Both the position numbers and the translations under genes were made by a program. Of a DNA stretch of 64,000 nt, positions 25,500-35,550 are shown in pieces; within the stretch, counting starts at the first letter, position 1, and the number at the start of each line of letters is the position of its first letter. Source of the stretch: Ignavibacteria bacterium (lineage in GTDB: Bacteria; Bacteroidota; Ignavibacteria; Ignavibacteriales; Ignavibacteriaceae); contig JAUXVN010000013.1 of the NCBI GenBank assembly GCA_030684555.1, forward strand, positions 162,729 through 226,728. Direction: 5' to 3'. The notes beneath the pieces are model-generated. The model was not told the origin of the DNA. It ran no database searches and saw only the letters and a program-made list of their open reading frames with translations.

Positions 25500-25967
25500 T
25501 ACAAAAATGGACATTTCGCAGTTAATGATAAATCATAAAACCCGAAACGCATAAACTCAAGGAGGTCGAGAAGTAGTTCTCGACAGCCGTTGGAAAATAA
25601 CCCCTCTTGGGTTATTGGCTTGTTACATTATCTCCGTCCTTTAGGACGGAGATTAGAATAGGATGTTTAACCGGGCTTTAGCCCAAAGAAGAGAGTGTTT
25701 TGTTTACCATAAAATCAATTCGGCTAAAGCCATGCTCTGCTTTATTAGGATTGCCCACGTCATGAATGACGTGGTTAATGAGAGCGTGATGTACTTGTGA
25801 ACATAGTGCTTCTTATTAATTTTCAAATTAATTGGTTTTCTATGAATACATTAACTCAACCTGAAGAAGTTGTGTGAAAAACCGTTAGATGTCCCCTGGA
25901 GGTCGAGAACTATTTTTCGAAAGGCGGGGGTAATTTTCTATAGAATGTCCAATTTCTAAAATGTAGG

Positions 25968-25987
25968 GAACGGTCGCGACCGTTCCT
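25968..25987. repeat. 20-bp perfect palindrome, copy 2
   Basis: Identical to copy 1, in the same orientation of flanking sequence, inside the second copy of the 135-base direct repeat. Confidence 0.85.
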
Positions 25988-26153
25988 TACAAAAATGGAT
26001 ATTTCTCGGTTAATAATAAATCATAAAGCCTGGGTTCTCGACAGCCGTGGGAAAACCCCGGAGGTTTTTAAAGTTACCAATCTCTACTTCATAGCAATAA
26101 TTTCTTTTAAGATTTACAAACAGGGGTTTTTTTTATCGGGGAATAAACGGGAG

Positions 26154-26402
26154 TTATTGTTCGGAATAGTCTAAAATAAGTGATTTTGTTTGTCCGCAAC
26201 TGCAGACAAATTTAATTTCTCTGATGTTTTCGTTTTCATCTTTTCTGAGAATCACCTTAATACCGTCACCATCTTCATCGTCAATTGATATTTTTACTTT
26301 ACCTTCAAAATCGGCATTCTGGCATTTAATAAGCTTGCTCCTGCTTCCATTGGGAGTAAATTTCATTTCATTAAAAATCGGTTCTTTAAATTCATTATCC
26401 AT
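26154..26402 (-). CDS. Small hypothetical protein at the end of the chemotaxis operon
   Basis: This 82-residue protein is not recognised. It is charged and acidic in the middle (SIDDEDGDG), with a CSCG motif near the C-terminus (KFVCSCGQTKSL) that could bind metal, plus one further cysteine in IKCQNA. It has no signal or membrane segment. Its start lies 4 bases after the cheB stop, so it is probably co-transcribed with the che genes. It is convergent with nothing and faces the palindrome mosaic downstream. The position and intact frame support a real gene; the function is open. Confidence 0.65.
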   Translation of the reverse strand: MDNEFKEPIFNEMKFTPNGSRSKLIKCQNADFEGKVKISIDDEDGDGIKVILRKDENENIREIKFVCSCGQTKSLILDYSEQ

Positions 26403-26406
26403 CGTT

Positions 26407-27480
26407 TTACACTAATTTATTTATTTGATCAGCAATTTTTTCTAAAGGAAGAACAAGATCGGCAAATCCGCCGTCAACAATAGCTTTTGGCATTCCGTAA
26501 ACCACACACGATTCCTCGTCCTGTGCAATGGCGTGTCCGCCAAGATTTTTAATCTCCTTAACAGCTTCAAAACCGTCTTTTCCCATTCCGGTCATTATAA
26601 TACCGAGAGTCGATTTGCCAAAAATCTCAACAACAGAACTCATCATCACATCAACACATGGGCGGTGAAGAGTTGTAGAAGGCTCTTCTGAAATATTTAT
26701 TAACACTTGACTCATCGAAGTTTTTTTTATGGTCATGTGATAACCCCCGGGGGCAATATATACAGAACCATTTTTTACAACTTCATTATTTTCGGCTTCG
26801 TGTACTTCTACATTACTCATTCCGTTCAACCGGTCAGCCAACGACTTTGTAAACTTCGGCGGCATGTGCTGAACAATGAACATTGGAACTGTCATCTCTT
26901 TTTTTAGAAGCGGGATAACTTTTTGAAGCGACATCGGACCGCCTGTTGATATACCAAGGGCAATAGCTTTATAATAGATTTTTGAAAGAGGTTTATTGTC
27001 GTGCTCGGTGTAACTTGTTTTTGTGGATGATTTACTTGAAATGCTTCGTAACCGCTTCAACCGTTCGGTTAACGATCTTTGCTTTACAATTTCTTTAACT
27101 TTACGGACAAGGTCTTTTTTAATCTTAATAATGTTTACATTAACAAAAGATAATTCCTTCGGAATAAAATCAACTGCACCAAGCTCCATCGCTTTTAAAG
27201 TTGAATCAGCTCCTTCAGTAGTCAAAGAACTTACCATAATCACGGGGACAGGGCAATCCTTCATTATTTTTTGAAGGGCGGTTAAGCCATCCATTTTAGG
27301 CATTTCGATATCAAGAGTAACGATATCGGGCATAGAAGATTTAACAAGATTATAGCCTTCAAGTCCGTCTCGTGCCGTTCCGATTACTTCAATTTCACCG
27401 CTGCTTTCCAACATGATAGATAACGACTTCCGCATAAATGCAGAATCATCGATCACTACCGCTTTAATTTTCCGCAACAA
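26407..27480 (-). CDS. cheB: Chemotaxis response regulator protein-glutamate methylesterase
   Basis: CheB removes methyl groups from (or deamidates) chemoreceptors when phosphorylated by CheA. The 357-residue protein has a receiver domain with phosphoacceptor Asp57 (TLDIEMPKMDG) and a C-terminal methylesterase domain with the catalytic triad regions ALGISTGGP (Ser), VQHMPPKFTKSLADRLN (His) and MTGMGKDGFEAV (Asp). The linker is basic and serine-rich. It starts 2 bases after the cheA stop. All catalytic positions look intact. Confidence 0.95.
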   Translation of the reverse strand: MLRKIKAVVIDDSAFMRKSLSIMLESSGEIEVIGTARDGLEGYNLVKSSMPDIVTLDIEMPKMDGLTALQKIMKDCPVPVIMVSSLTTEGADSTLKAMELGAVDFIPKELSFVNVNIIKIKKDLVRKVKEIVKQRSLTERLKRLRSISSKSSTKTSYTEHDNKPLSKIYYKAIALGISTGGPMSLQKVIPLLKKEMTVPMFIVQHMPPKFTKSLADRLNGMSNVEVHEAENNEVVKNGSVYIAPGGYHMTIKKTSMSQVLINISEEPSTTLHRPCVDVMMSSVVEIFGKSTLGIIMTGMGKDGFEAVKEIKNLGGHAIAQDEESCVVYGMPKAIVDGGFADLVLPLEKIADQINKLV

Positions 27481-27482
27481 CT

Positions 27483-29360
27483 TTACTCTGCTATTTTATG
27501 AATAAGCTCACTTATATCGAGAATCATTACAACCGTACCATCTCCCATAATTGTTGAGCCTGCTATTCCGTGAACAGTTCCTAAATAATTACCGAGTGAT
27601 TTAATCACAACTTCTTTTTGCCCGACAAGTTTATCAACTTTAATTCCGAATTTTTTCTCGGCGATACCGACAACAACAACATATTGCCAGATTTGTGATT
27701 CGGCAATATTATCTTTTTTATATAAAAGATCATCAATTGAAATTAAAGGTAAAACTGCATCACGCAATTTAATAACTTCGTGTTGATTTATTGTATTAAT
27801 ATTATCAGAATGAACTCTTACAACTTCAATTACAGAATTTAACGGAATAACCACCATCTCTTTTCTTACTTTAACAATCATTCCGGGAATAATGGCAAGA
27901 GTCAACGGAAGTTTAATTATTATTTTGGAACCGAATCCGGGATTTGAGTCAATGTTTATAATACCGCGAAGCTTGGTAACATTGGTTTTTACAACATCCA
28001 TCCCTACGCCTCTACCGGAAACATTTGTAACTACTTCCGCAGTTGAAAAACCGGGAAGAAATATTAAATTAAGTGCTTCCTGACGGGAAAATTCTTTTGC
28101 TTTTTCTTTAGAAATTAATCCTTTAGAAATCGCTTTATCTTTTATTATTTCAGGATCAATTCCTTTTCCATCATCTTCAACAGAAATGATTATATTATTT
28201 CCTTCATGTTCTGCAGAGAGAGTGATTGTACCGAGTGGATTTTTGCCGGCTTTAATTCTCACTTCGGGTAGTTCAATTCCATGATCAACCGAATTTCGTA
28301 TAAGGTGAACAAGCGGGTCATTTATTTCTTCTATAAGAGTTTTATCTAACTCGGTTTCTTCCCCTTTAACGATTAGTTGAATCTCTTTATTTGTTTCTTT
28401 AGAAAGATCACGAACAAGTCTTGGGAAACGGTTAAATACTTTTCCGATTCTAACCATTCTGGTTTTCATTACAACTGATTGAAGCTCGTTGGTCATCAAA
28501 TCAATTTGTTTGGTGGCATCTGCGAGATCACGTGAATGTTTTGCTCCTTCATTTTCAAGTGCAAATTCCGAATTAACCTGCGATAATCTGTTTCTACCGA
28601 GAACTAACTCGGATACTATATTTAATAAGTCGTCTAATCTTTGTACATCAACACGAATAGTATTTTCAGAGGCTTTTGTTTGTTGTGATGATTTGCTTTG
28701 TGCAGCCGAAGTCGATTTTGTTGTTTGAGTTTGAATAACTTCTTTTTGTTCTTCGTGCTGAATTTCATCTGCTTCATCTTCTAAAAATTCGATTTCCTCT
28801 AAATCAACTACTTCCGTTTGAACCGTTTCAGAAATTTTTTCGACACTTTTTTTCTTTTTAGCAGTTGCTTTAGGTTTTGGTGTTTTCTTTGGAGAGGGTT
28901 TTGGTTTTTCAACTACGGCAGGTTTTATTACAACATCTTCACCATTGTTACCGCTTTCCAATGATTGAATTAACAAGTTTAGTTTTTCTACAGTATCATC
29001 AATTGGAACATCTTCATTTTTATTTAATTCAATTGAAACCAGCAAACTCTTAATCTTATCGAAAGAAAGAAGTATTGCATCCATTATAACTGAATTTAAC
29101 TTAACTTCCTGTTTGCGAAGTTTATTGAGAATATCTTCGCATCTGTGTGTAACTTTTGTTAGACGATCAAGTCCAAGAAATCCGGATGTCCCCTTAATTG
29201 TATGAAATGCACGAAATATCTGATTAAGTAAATCCAGATCGTTCGCATTTTTTTCCAACTGCATTAAATCTACATCAAGATTTTCAAGAATTTCTTTAGT
29301 CTCAACAATAAAGCTATCAACGATTTCCGCCATTTCCGGATCAACGAGCATCTGGTTCAT
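27483..29360 (-). CDS. cheA: Chemotaxis histidine kinase CheA
   Basis: The 625-residue kinase has an Hpt domain with His53 in FRAFHTIKGTSGFLGL, a low-complexity Lys/Pro and Glu-rich linker (about 150-230) where the CheY-binding P2 domain would be, a dimerisation domain, an ATPase domain (VHLIRNSVDHGIE, VEDDGKGID, GRGVGMDVVK) and a C-terminal CheW-like domain. P2 appears reduced or replaced by the linker. It lies between the cheZ-like gene (15-base gap) and cheB. No separate cheW gene exists in this window, so coupling to receptors must use a CheW encoded elsewhere. Confidence 0.95.
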   Translation of the reverse strand: MNQMLVDPEMAEIVDSFIVETKEILENLDVDLMQLEKNANDLDLLNQIFRAFHTIKGTSGFLGLDRLTKVTHRCEDILNKLRKQEVKLNSVIMDAILLSFDKIKSLLVSIELNKNEDVPIDDTVEKLNLLIQSLESGNNGEDVVIKPAVVEKPKPSPKKTPKPKATAKKKKSVEKISETVQTEVVDLEEIEFLEDEADEIQHEEQKEVIQTQTTKSTSAAQSKSSQQTKASENTIRVDVQRLDDLLNIVSELVLGRNRLSQVNSEFALENEGAKHSRDLADATKQIDLMTNELQSVVMKTRMVRIGKVFNRFPRLVRDLSKETNKEIQLIVKGEETELDKTLIEEINDPLVHLIRNSVDHGIELPEVRIKAGKNPLGTITLSAEHEGNNIIISVEDDGKGIDPEIIKDKAISKGLISKEKAKEFSRQEALNLIFLPGFSTAEVVTNVSGRGVGMDVVKTNVTKLRGIINIDSNPGFGSKIIIKLPLTLAIIPGMIVKVRKEMVVIPLNSVIEVVRVHSDNINTINQHEVIKLRDAVLPLISIDDLLYKKDNIAESQIWQYVVVVGIAEKKFGIKVDKLVGQKEVVIKSLGNYLGTVHGIAGSTIMGDGTVVMILDISELIHKIAE

Positions 29361-29375
29361 TTTTAAAATTCCATA

Positions 29376-30134
29376 TTATGAAAATAGTTTGTCGATTTCA
29401 TCTTGAGATGTATTTCCCAACTGTGTTTTAATGATGTCATCTACATTTTGCTGACCTTCATCTGACTTTGAGTAGCGTGCATTAGGATCAAAAGAGACCC
29501 CTTCCGGTACCGGCATTGAGAGATTTCCGAAGTCTTTTATTTCATTCACTTCGAGGTCGGAAACTAATCCCGAAAGTCTCACCTGTACAGATTCAATTAA
29601 GTGGTTTACCGCAGCGAGCTGTTGGGCAGTTATATCCTGTACCTGTAAAGAAAGGGTTATGTTATATGCTTGATCTTTTATTGTGTTCAAAGCTTCAAAC
29701 GAAGACTTTATAACATTACTTGTATTTGACTTCGATTTATAGTCTTCGAAAATTTTTAATGCTTCATTATTGTCTTTTATGAATGGAAGAAGTGTTTCAA
29801 GTAGTTTTTCTTTTTCCTCTTCAGTAATTAAAAAAGATTTTAAAGTTTTTTCAACTCCTCTAACTTCATTTGTTACACTGTCAACTAAATCTAAAATTTC
29901 TGTAGTAGCTAATTCGGTGGCACTTGTAACATTATTCAATTGATGAGTTGCTTTAGGAATTTTTGAAGTGCTGTCTGCAATGGAATGATTTATATTTTCC
30001 AAAAGCGGAACGGTATCTTTCATAAAATCGACAAGACTTTTAATTATGGGAACAAGTTTTTCACCATAAATAAAAAGCGATTTTAAGTCGTGCAATTTAT
30101 CAAACAGATTGTTCATATTATTCGGTTGATTCAT
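29376..30134 (-). CDS. CheZ-like chemotaxis phosphatase
   Basis: CheZ speeds CheY-P dephosphorylation. This 252-residue helical protein has KATHQLNNVTSATELATTEIL in the first long helix and SLQVQDITAQQ in the second. Asp167 and Gln171 match the D-x3-Q of the CheZ active helix (FQDLTGQ in enterics). The C-terminus ends in TSQDEIDKLFS after a flexible linker, like the CheY-binding tail of E. coli CheZ. It sits between cheY and cheA in the operon. The match is by motif only, and the rest of the protein is divergent, so I give no gene symbol. Confidence 0.75.
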   Translation of the reverse strand: MNQPNNMNNLFDKLHDLKSLFIYGEKLVPIIKSLVDFMKDTVPLLENINHSIADSTSKIPKATHQLNNVTSATELATTEILDLVDSVTNEVRGVEKTLKSFLITEEEKEKLLETLLPFIKDNNEALKIFEDYKSKSNTSNVIKSSFEALNTIKDQAYNITLSLQVQDITAQQLAAVNHLIESVQVRLSGLVSDLEVNEIKDFGNLSMPVPEGVSFDPNARYSKSDEGQQNVDDIIKTQLGNTSQDEIDKLFS

Positions 30135-30148
30135 GATAATTCCCTGGG

Positions 30149-30532
30149 TTAAGATGATACAGATGCCAAAATCTGGTCAATTTTTTCTCTTAATATTTGC
30201 GGTGTAAATGGTTTAACTACATAGTTATTTACACGGGCTTTGAGGGCTTCGATAATATCTTCTTTAACGCCTCTTGTAGTAACCATAAGCACAGGAATGG
30301 CATTCGTTTTTTCATCACTTCGGATTGCTCTAATAAGTTCTAATCCTGAAAGTACAGGCATATTCCAATCAGTGATAACGAAGTTTATTGCATCATCGGA
30401 TGATAATTTTGTCAATGCCTCTTTACCGTCTCCGGCTTCAACAATTTCTTCAAAACCGAGATTGCGTAAAGAATTAATAACTATTCGTCTCATTGTAACT
30501 GAATCATCAACAACAAGAAATTTTAGTGACAT
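30149..30532 (-). CDS. cheY: CheY-like single-domain response regulator
   Basis: This 127-residue receiver-only protein has DDS at the acidic pocket, the phosphoacceptor Asp in VITDWNMPVLSG, the switch Thr in LMVTTRG and Lys in VVKPF. The DWNMP motif is typical of true CheY proteins that act on the flagellar motor. It lies 14 bases upstream of the cheZ-like gene, its expected phosphatase. Confidence 0.88.
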   Translation of the reverse strand: MSLKFLVVDDSVTMRRIVINSLRNLGFEEIVEAGDGKEALTKLSSDDAINFVITDWNMPVLSGLELIRAIRSDEKTNAIPVLMVTTRGVKEDIIEALKARVNNYVVKPFTPQILREKIDQILASVSS

Positions 30533-30550
30533 GGTATTCCTCTGAATTCT

Positions 30551-30916
30551 TTAGTTTAAATATTTAGAAACTTCGTACAACATTCTTTTTGAATCGAACG
30601 GCTTAACGAGGTAAGAATTTGCTCCGATTTCTATTCCAAGATCAATATCATCTTTACTGGTAAGGGATGAGAGGATGATAATAGGAATTTCTTTGAACTC
30701 TTCATTCGATCTAACCGTTCGTATTAGCTCAAAACCGTCAACGTTAGGCATGTTTAAATCGGTAATGATAAGATCAATTTTTTCGGCAGGGAGCATCTCC
30801 AGTGCCTGCATACCATCAGTTGCAGAAAGTATTTCGTATCCTTTCATTGCTAAGGCGAAGGAAACAAACTTTCTTATTGTCGGCGAATCATCGGCAACAA
30901 GTATAACCTTCTTCAT
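30551..30916 (-). CDS. Second CheY-like response regulator
   Basis: This 121-residue receiver-only protein has DDSPTIRKFV, the phosphoacceptor Asp in IITDLNMPNVDGFE, Ser in IILSSL and Lys in LVKPFD. It is a paralogue of the adjacent cheY, lying 18 bases upstream of it. Paired CheYs often serve as motor-binding regulator and phosphate sink, or serve different pathways; the sequence does not decide between these. Confidence 0.85.
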   Translation of the reverse strand: MKKVILVADDSPTIRKFVSFALAMKGYEILSATDGMQALEMLPAEKIDLIITDLNMPNVDGFELIRTVRSNEEFKEIPIIILSSLTSKDDIDLGIEIGANSYLVKPFDSKRMLYEVSKYLN

Positions 30917-30924
30917 TCTATTTT

Positions 30925-31824
30925 CTACTCCTTTTTATATCCAATAGTTTTGGGGAAACTCACAACTTTAAATGCTTTTGAAACACCGTGAAGAGTTTCA
31001 GAATACCCGATAAACAAATAACCGCCGCGCTGTAATGAATTGTATAAATGTTGAACCACTTTAATTTTCGAATTAAGATCAAAATAAATCAATACATTAG
31101 CACAATAAACCAAATCGAAATTTATCATAGCCTTCATACCGGCATCATCATAAAGATTTAGTAATTTGAAAGAGACCATCCGCCTAATATCCGGACTAAT
31201 TTCATAACCGGTACCGTTATATTTAAAATACTTTTTAAGATAATACGGCGGTGTGTTTCTTATTGCGTATTCCTTATATATTCCTCTTTTTGCAGTATCA
31301 ACAACAGCATAACTTATATCGGTACCAATAATTTCTACATCAAGATTTGGAACTTTAGGTTTTATTAATTCATTAATAACAATAGCCGTGGAATACGCTT
31401 CTTCACCGGTAGATGATGCGGCACTCCATATTCTTATTTTAGGTCTTCCGTTTTTTCCTTTTTGTTCTAATAATTGTGGGATAACCGTGGAAACCAGGGC
31501 ATCCAACTGCGGCTGATTCCTGAAAAAGAAAGTTTCATTTATTGTGATAGCCTCATAAAGATACCGCATTTCTGCGTTACGGTTTGAATTGAACTTTAAA
31601 AAGTCGAGATATTCGTCAAAGTTTTTCAAACCTAAATATGTAACTCGTTTTTGTAAGCGGCTTTCAAGTAAATATTTTTTATTATCTTGAAAATAAATTC
31701 CGCAGCTATCATAAATAAAACTCCTCCATTTTTCAAAAGATAGTTTTGACAATTCTACCTTAACAGTAGTTGTCCCCAAAAACGAAGGAGTAAATGCTGA
31801 ATTTGTATTCATAAATTGATTCAT
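30925..31824 (-). CDS. cheR: Chemotaxis protein methyltransferase CheR
   Basis: CheR methylates receptor glutamates with S-adenosylmethionine. The 299-residue protein has the N-terminal helical domain (FEKWRSFIYDSCGIYF, then LLESRLQKRV), a SAM-binding segment RIWSAASSTGEEAYSTA, GTDISYAVVDTAKRGIY and the late motif FDLVYCANVLIYFD. It follows the HEAT-repeat gene by 2 bases. The C-terminus stops soon after the beta-subdomain and shows no pentapeptide-binding extension. Confidence 0.93.
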   Translation of the reverse strand: MNQFMNTNSAFTPSFLGTTTVKVELSKLSFEKWRSFIYDSCGIYFQDNKKYLLESRLQKRVTYLGLKNFDEYLDFLKFNSNRNAEMRYLYEAITINETFFFRNQPQLDALVSTVIPQLLEQKGKNGRPKIRIWSAASSTGEEAYSTAIVINELIKPKVPNLDVEIIGTDISYAVVDTAKRGIYKEYAIRNTPPYYLKKYFKYNGTGYEISPDIRRMVSFKLLNLYDDAGMKAMINFDLVYCANVLIYFDLNSKIKVVQHLYNSLQRGGYLFIGYSETLHGVSKAFKVVSFPKTIGYKKE

Positions 31825-31826
31825 GA

Positions 31827-33203
31827 TTAATTACCACCGGATGCTAATCTGTTTGATAATATTTCTTTTGCCCTTTGACTAACCATTTCTTCGGGATCTT
31901 CAGATAATCTTGTAAGGGCTGCAGTTGATTCAGGAGTATCGATTGTTTCTAAAATATCAGGCAACCGTAAACGATTCCACATATTATCGTCTTCAATCAT
32001 TACATCTATAAACATAATTCCCATTTTCATATCAATCATGAAAATTAAATCAATAGAAACTTGTCTTACTTCTTCATCGGGATGCTGGAGACAGGTTGAA
32101 ATTGCGTCTGTTAAATTTCTTAGTTCAAGCGGCGAAAATTCTTCTCTGATATTTGGATTGTATTCAACCAATTCTTTCAAAAGATTTAATAGAGATAGAA
32201 GATTATGAGGTGATTTGTCAATTACTTCATGTGCTTTTGTAAGAATGAGTTTTGCATTTTCAAAAAATTTCGGTTTGATAGTTTCATCAAGTTCATAATC
32301 CGATCCATAAACTCGTAAAGAGGCGAGAATTGTATCGGGGTCATTAAACATCATAACGAGGTAAGCTGCTACTTTTTTGTATTTAAGTTCAGCATCAACA
32401 AGGGTTTCAAGTATTGAGTTTTTCATCCTTTCATCAAAAGGAATATCAAATCCGAATTTCTCTTTTAATGTATAGATTGAACTTAAGATGGGCCAGGTTA
32501 AAGCTCCACTTGTTAAACCTAACTCAGAAAGCAAGAAGAAGAAAGTCTCTTCATCCCCAATAAGACCAAGACTTTCAACGATAGAAAACTTTGTTAATTC
32601 ATCTTCCTCTTTATATTTATTAACTATAAATTCTAAACCCTCTTTAGAGCCAATTTTACCTAATGCTTCGATAACAGTTGGTCTAAATAATTCATTCTGT
32701 TCATAAACAACGAAGAGATGACTTAGAGATTCAGTACAGCCCAGACTACCAAGAGCTTCAATACACGCAAGGGTTACATTTTCATTTTCGTTTTTATGGA
32801 AAATTTCAAGAATTGTTTGATTTACTTTCGTATCACCTATTAATCCGAACAGATCAATTATGAACTTAATGTCATCGTTGTCTCCTTTGGAGAGGTAAAG
32901 AAGCATCGCATCTACTGCACCGGAACCAATCCTAAGTAATATTTCACCAACCAAATTTCGTAAGGCGATATTTGAAGAGCTAACGAGAGGGACTAAAATA
33001 TTTGGGATAACATGATTTCCGTTATTATAGAGAAAGATGGAAGCCGCATCAATCACTCCCTTATCTTCACCACTTAATAAACTGCAAATTTGCAATAATG
33101 TTTCCTCGTCAAGATGCTCATTTTGAATTTCTTGTAAGAGTTCAATTTTTGCCGGAGCATCTGAGGAACTTAGTATTTCCATTATGTTTGAAGAATTTTC
33201 CAT
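31827..33203 (-). CDS. HEAT-repeat protein of the chemotaxis operon
   Basis: This 458-residue soluble helical protein has repeated HEAT/PBS-type units such as DAASIFLYNNGNHVIPNILV, ALRNLVGEILLRIGSGAVDAM, LACIEALGSLGCTE, VIEALGKIGSKEG and IVESLGLIGDEETFF. Such repeats make a protein-binding scaffold. It is the first gene of the run leading to cheR and cheB, with a 2-base gap to cheR, and its leader (33204-33404) holds no other gene. A scaffold or receptor-array role is inferred from position only; no enzymatic residues are evident. Confidence 0.8.
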   Translation of the reverse strand: MENSSNIMEILSSSDAPAKIELLQEIQNEHLDEETLLQICSLLSGEDKGVIDAASIFLYNNGNHVIPNILVPLVSSSNIALRNLVGEILLRIGSGAVDAMLLYLSKGDNDDIKFIIDLFGLIGDTKVNQTILEIFHKNENENVTLACIEALGSLGCTESLSHLFVVYEQNELFRPTVIEALGKIGSKEGLEFIVNKYKEEDELTKFSIVESLGLIGDEETFFFLLSELGLTSGALTWPILSSIYTLKEKFGFDIPFDERMKNSILETLVDAELKYKKVAAYLVMMFNDPDTILASLRVYGSDYELDETIKPKFFENAKLILTKAHEVIDKSPHNLLSLLNLLKELVEYNPNIREEFSPLELRNLTDAISTCLQHPDEEVRQVSIDLIFMIDMKMGIMFIDVMIEDDNMWNRLRLPDILETIDTPESTAALTRLSEDPEEMVSQRAKEILSNRLASGGN

Positions 33204-33404
33204 TTTACTTTCAGCTTGTTCCTATAATAAATAAGTTAATCTTTATCTAAATTGTTTTCGGCAGAAGACTTCACCAACAATTTGATAGAGGTGAGTCAAA
33301 TTTAGTGCCTAAAAAAAAGTCGTTCCTATTATGTTTACCTTCGATTTTGATCTTTGTACCTGGTCAATATTAACCACATGTCAAAATTTCTTCAATTCAT
33401 CAAA

Positions 33405-35507
33405 TCAATTATTATGACTGTTTATAAGTTTTTTATTCTCTTTATACGAGGATTGAGTCCCCGGTAAAGAGGCATGACCATTTGATTTAGTAAATTTAAA
33501 TCTGTTCATTGAATTCTGTAGAGAAAGCGTAAGTTGATTAAGATCTTCAGCCGCTCTCGCAATTTGTTGAATACCGGTTGCGCTTTGTTGTGTTACACTG
33601 CTAATCCCTTCGATATTACGGCTTATTTGTTCTGCTGTACGGGATTGTTCTTCACTTGCAGCGGCAACCTGAGTGGCAATATCACTTACTTTTTCTGCGC
33701 CGACTATGATTTCAGTAAGTACGGTATCAGCTTTCATGGCAAGGACTTTTCCTTTTTCAACTTCTTGTTTTCCTTCGTGCATTGAGCCGACAGCTTCAGT
33801 TGTATCTTTCTGAATCTTCTTAATCATCTGGGCAATTTCTTTAGTTGCTTTAGTTGTTCTCTCTGCTAATTTTCTAACTTCGTCTGCAACAACTGCAAAA
33901 CCTCTGCCTTGTTCACCGGCACGGGCGGCTTCGATAGCAGCATTAAGAGCCAATAGATTGGTTTGATCAGCAATGTCATCAATTACCTGAACGATCTCAC
34001 CGATTTGGTCACTGCTTTTACCAAGTACTTCAACGGTATCAGCCGATTTATTTACCACCTCGGTAATTCTTAACATTCCGGCAATAGTTTCTTTTACAAC
34101 TTTACCTCCTTCTTTAGCTTTATTACCTGCTTCAATTGCCGTGTGGGCTGCAAATGAGGCGTTTTTAGTGTTCTCGAGAATTGTCGCCGTCATTTCTTCT
34201 ACAGCAGCAGCTACTTCAGCGGTTTGCTGTGTTTGTTCACTTGAACCCGCTGCCATTTCTTCAGAGCTTGATGAAATATCACCGGAAGAAGTTGCCACTG
34301 CCGAAGCACTATTTGCTACTTCAACTAATGTTGAACTTAAAGAATCAATAACCATATTGATATTATCTTTCATCAATTTATAATTACCGAAGTAATTGCC
34401 GGTTATTTGCTGTGTGAAATTGCCTGCTGCCATTTCCGATAAAATTTTTGATGATTCATTTAATGGTGCAACCACACTATCAAGAATAGAATTTACTCCT
34501 GCAATTAAATCACCCCAAGCACCCGAAAACTTAGAGACATTTCCTCTTACCGAAAGGTTTCCTTCTTTATTAGCTTTAATTAAAAGATTAGCTTCATCCA
34601 GCATCTCATTAATTGTATCAATTTCTTGATTGAATGCGATTGAAAGAGTATCCATATCGGAAGCTATCTTTACTTTTTTCATATTGCCGGCTGCTATTTC
34701 TTGTGCGGCATGAATTTTATCTACTTGAGATTCTTTAAGTTCCTTAAACATCTCGGTTAATTCACCGATTTCATCTTTAGTGTTGCTAATAATTTCAACA
34801 TCAAAATTGCCAACAGAAAATTCCCTTACTAAATCCTTTAATTTATTTATTGGTTTGGTTACTGCAGGGGCAAGATAAAATGCGCTGATTGAAAATATTA
34901 TTGTTCCCATGATGGCAGCTAATATTGTTAATAGAAGTGAGGTATAAACTGTACTAGCGACTGAAGCATTAAGTTCGTCGGCTTTTTTTACAAGCGCTGC
35001 ATTAATTATTTCAAACTTAGCCTGTAATGCCACACCGACATCTTCGCCTGATGTTGTAGCAATAACGGAAGCCATTTCATAATCACCTGTAATAGAGGCA
35101 CTCAAAATGGCATCAGCAACTGTATTTTTATAATTCCGCCAAATGTTCTTTATTTCATCAAGGTCACCTTTTATTTCTGCATCCAAATTGGAAGCGAACA
35201 GAGAGTCGATTGAATTATCAATTATCTGTTTCAGGTCATTGTATTCGGCAGCATTATGCTGAAATTTTGATGAAAATTCATTCATCGAAAGCTGCATCAT
35301 TATAAATTGTGTCTGTTGAAAAGAAGAATAGACAGTCATTATTTCTTCGCGCGGGGCAATATAATCTTTAAAAACAGAATCATTTATTTCACCCAATTGA
35401 TAAAGTTGGTAGTAGCCCATTACAACTGCACAAGTAGAAACTCCAGCAATTAGTAGGAAACCGCCCTGTATTTTTCTAACGAAAGGTAAATTGTTTAACC
35501 AATCCAT
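33405..35507 (-). CDS. Methyl-accepting chemotaxis protein with 4HB-type sensor
   Basis: This 700-residue transmembrane receptor has TM1 at about 14-32, a periplasmic helical bundle to about 185 (no small-ligand pocket motif recognised), TM2 at about 188-212, then HAMP-like segments repeated ([15 protein letters not shown], a second with EIAAGNM, and a third with [10 protein letters not shown]). The signalling tip is [48 protein letters not shown] (quoted only to place it; residues about 530-577). It lies upstream of the HEAT-cheR-cheB run, separated by about 200 bases. The ligand is unknown. Confidence 0.93.
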   Translation of the reverse strand: MDWLNNLPFVRKIQGGFLLIAGVSTCAVVMGYYQLYQLGEINDSVFKDYIAPREEIMTVYSSFQQTQFIMMQLSMNEFSSKFQHNAAEYNDLKQIIDNSIDSLFASNLDAEIKGDLDEIKNIWRNYKNTVADAILSASITGDYEMASVIATTSGEDVGVALQAKFEIINAALVKKADELNASVASTVYTSLLLTILAAIMGTIIFSISAFYLAPAVTKPINKLKDLVREFSVGNFDVEIISNTKDEIGELTEMFKELKESQVDKIHAAQEIAAGNMKKVKIASDMDTLSIAFNQEIDTINEMLDEANLLIKANKEGNLSVRGNVSKFSGAWGDLIAGVNSILDSVVAPLNESSKILSEMAAGNFTQQITGNYFGNYKLMKDNINMVIDSLSSTLVEVANSASAVATSSGDISSSSEEMAAGSSEQTQQTAEVAAAVEEMTATILENTKNASFAAHTAIEAGNKAKEGGKVVKETIAGMLRITEVVNKSADTVEVLGKSSDQIGEIVQVIDDIADQTNLLALNAAIEAARAGEQGRGFAVVADEVRKLAERTTKATKEIAQMIKKIQKDTTEAVGSMHEGKQEVEKGKVLAMKADTVLTEIIVGAEKVSDIATQVAAASEEQSRTAEQISRNIEGISSVTQQSATGIQQIARAAEDLNQLTLSLQNSMNRFKFTKSNGHASLPGTQSSYKENKKLINSHNN

Positions 35508-35550
35508 TTAAATCTCCAAAACTAAATTTTAAATTCTAACCGATACCAGG

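Larger units (their letters stand above)
25380..26150. repeat. Gene-free mosaic of short palindromes and a 135-bp direct repeat
   Basis: No gene was found in this stretch. It holds two copies (25406-25539 and 25892-26028) of a roughly 135-base direct repeat, each with a GGAACGGTCGCGACCGTTCC palindrome, and several separate hairpins: CGAGAA-GTAG-TTCTCG at 25417 and 25567, CTCCGTCC-TTTA-GGACGGAG at 25632, GGGC-TTTA-GCCC at 25673, GGCT-AA-AGCC at 25722 and CCACGTCA-TGAA-TGACGTGG at 25755. Loops are four bases or fewer. These look like different members of REP-like families collected at one site. They may fold in RNA or DNA; no function can be assigned. Confidence 0.75.

Noticed and set aside
25380..26150. 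CRISPR array
   Set aside because: Repeats differ in sequence, spacing is irregular and no cas genes are in the window.
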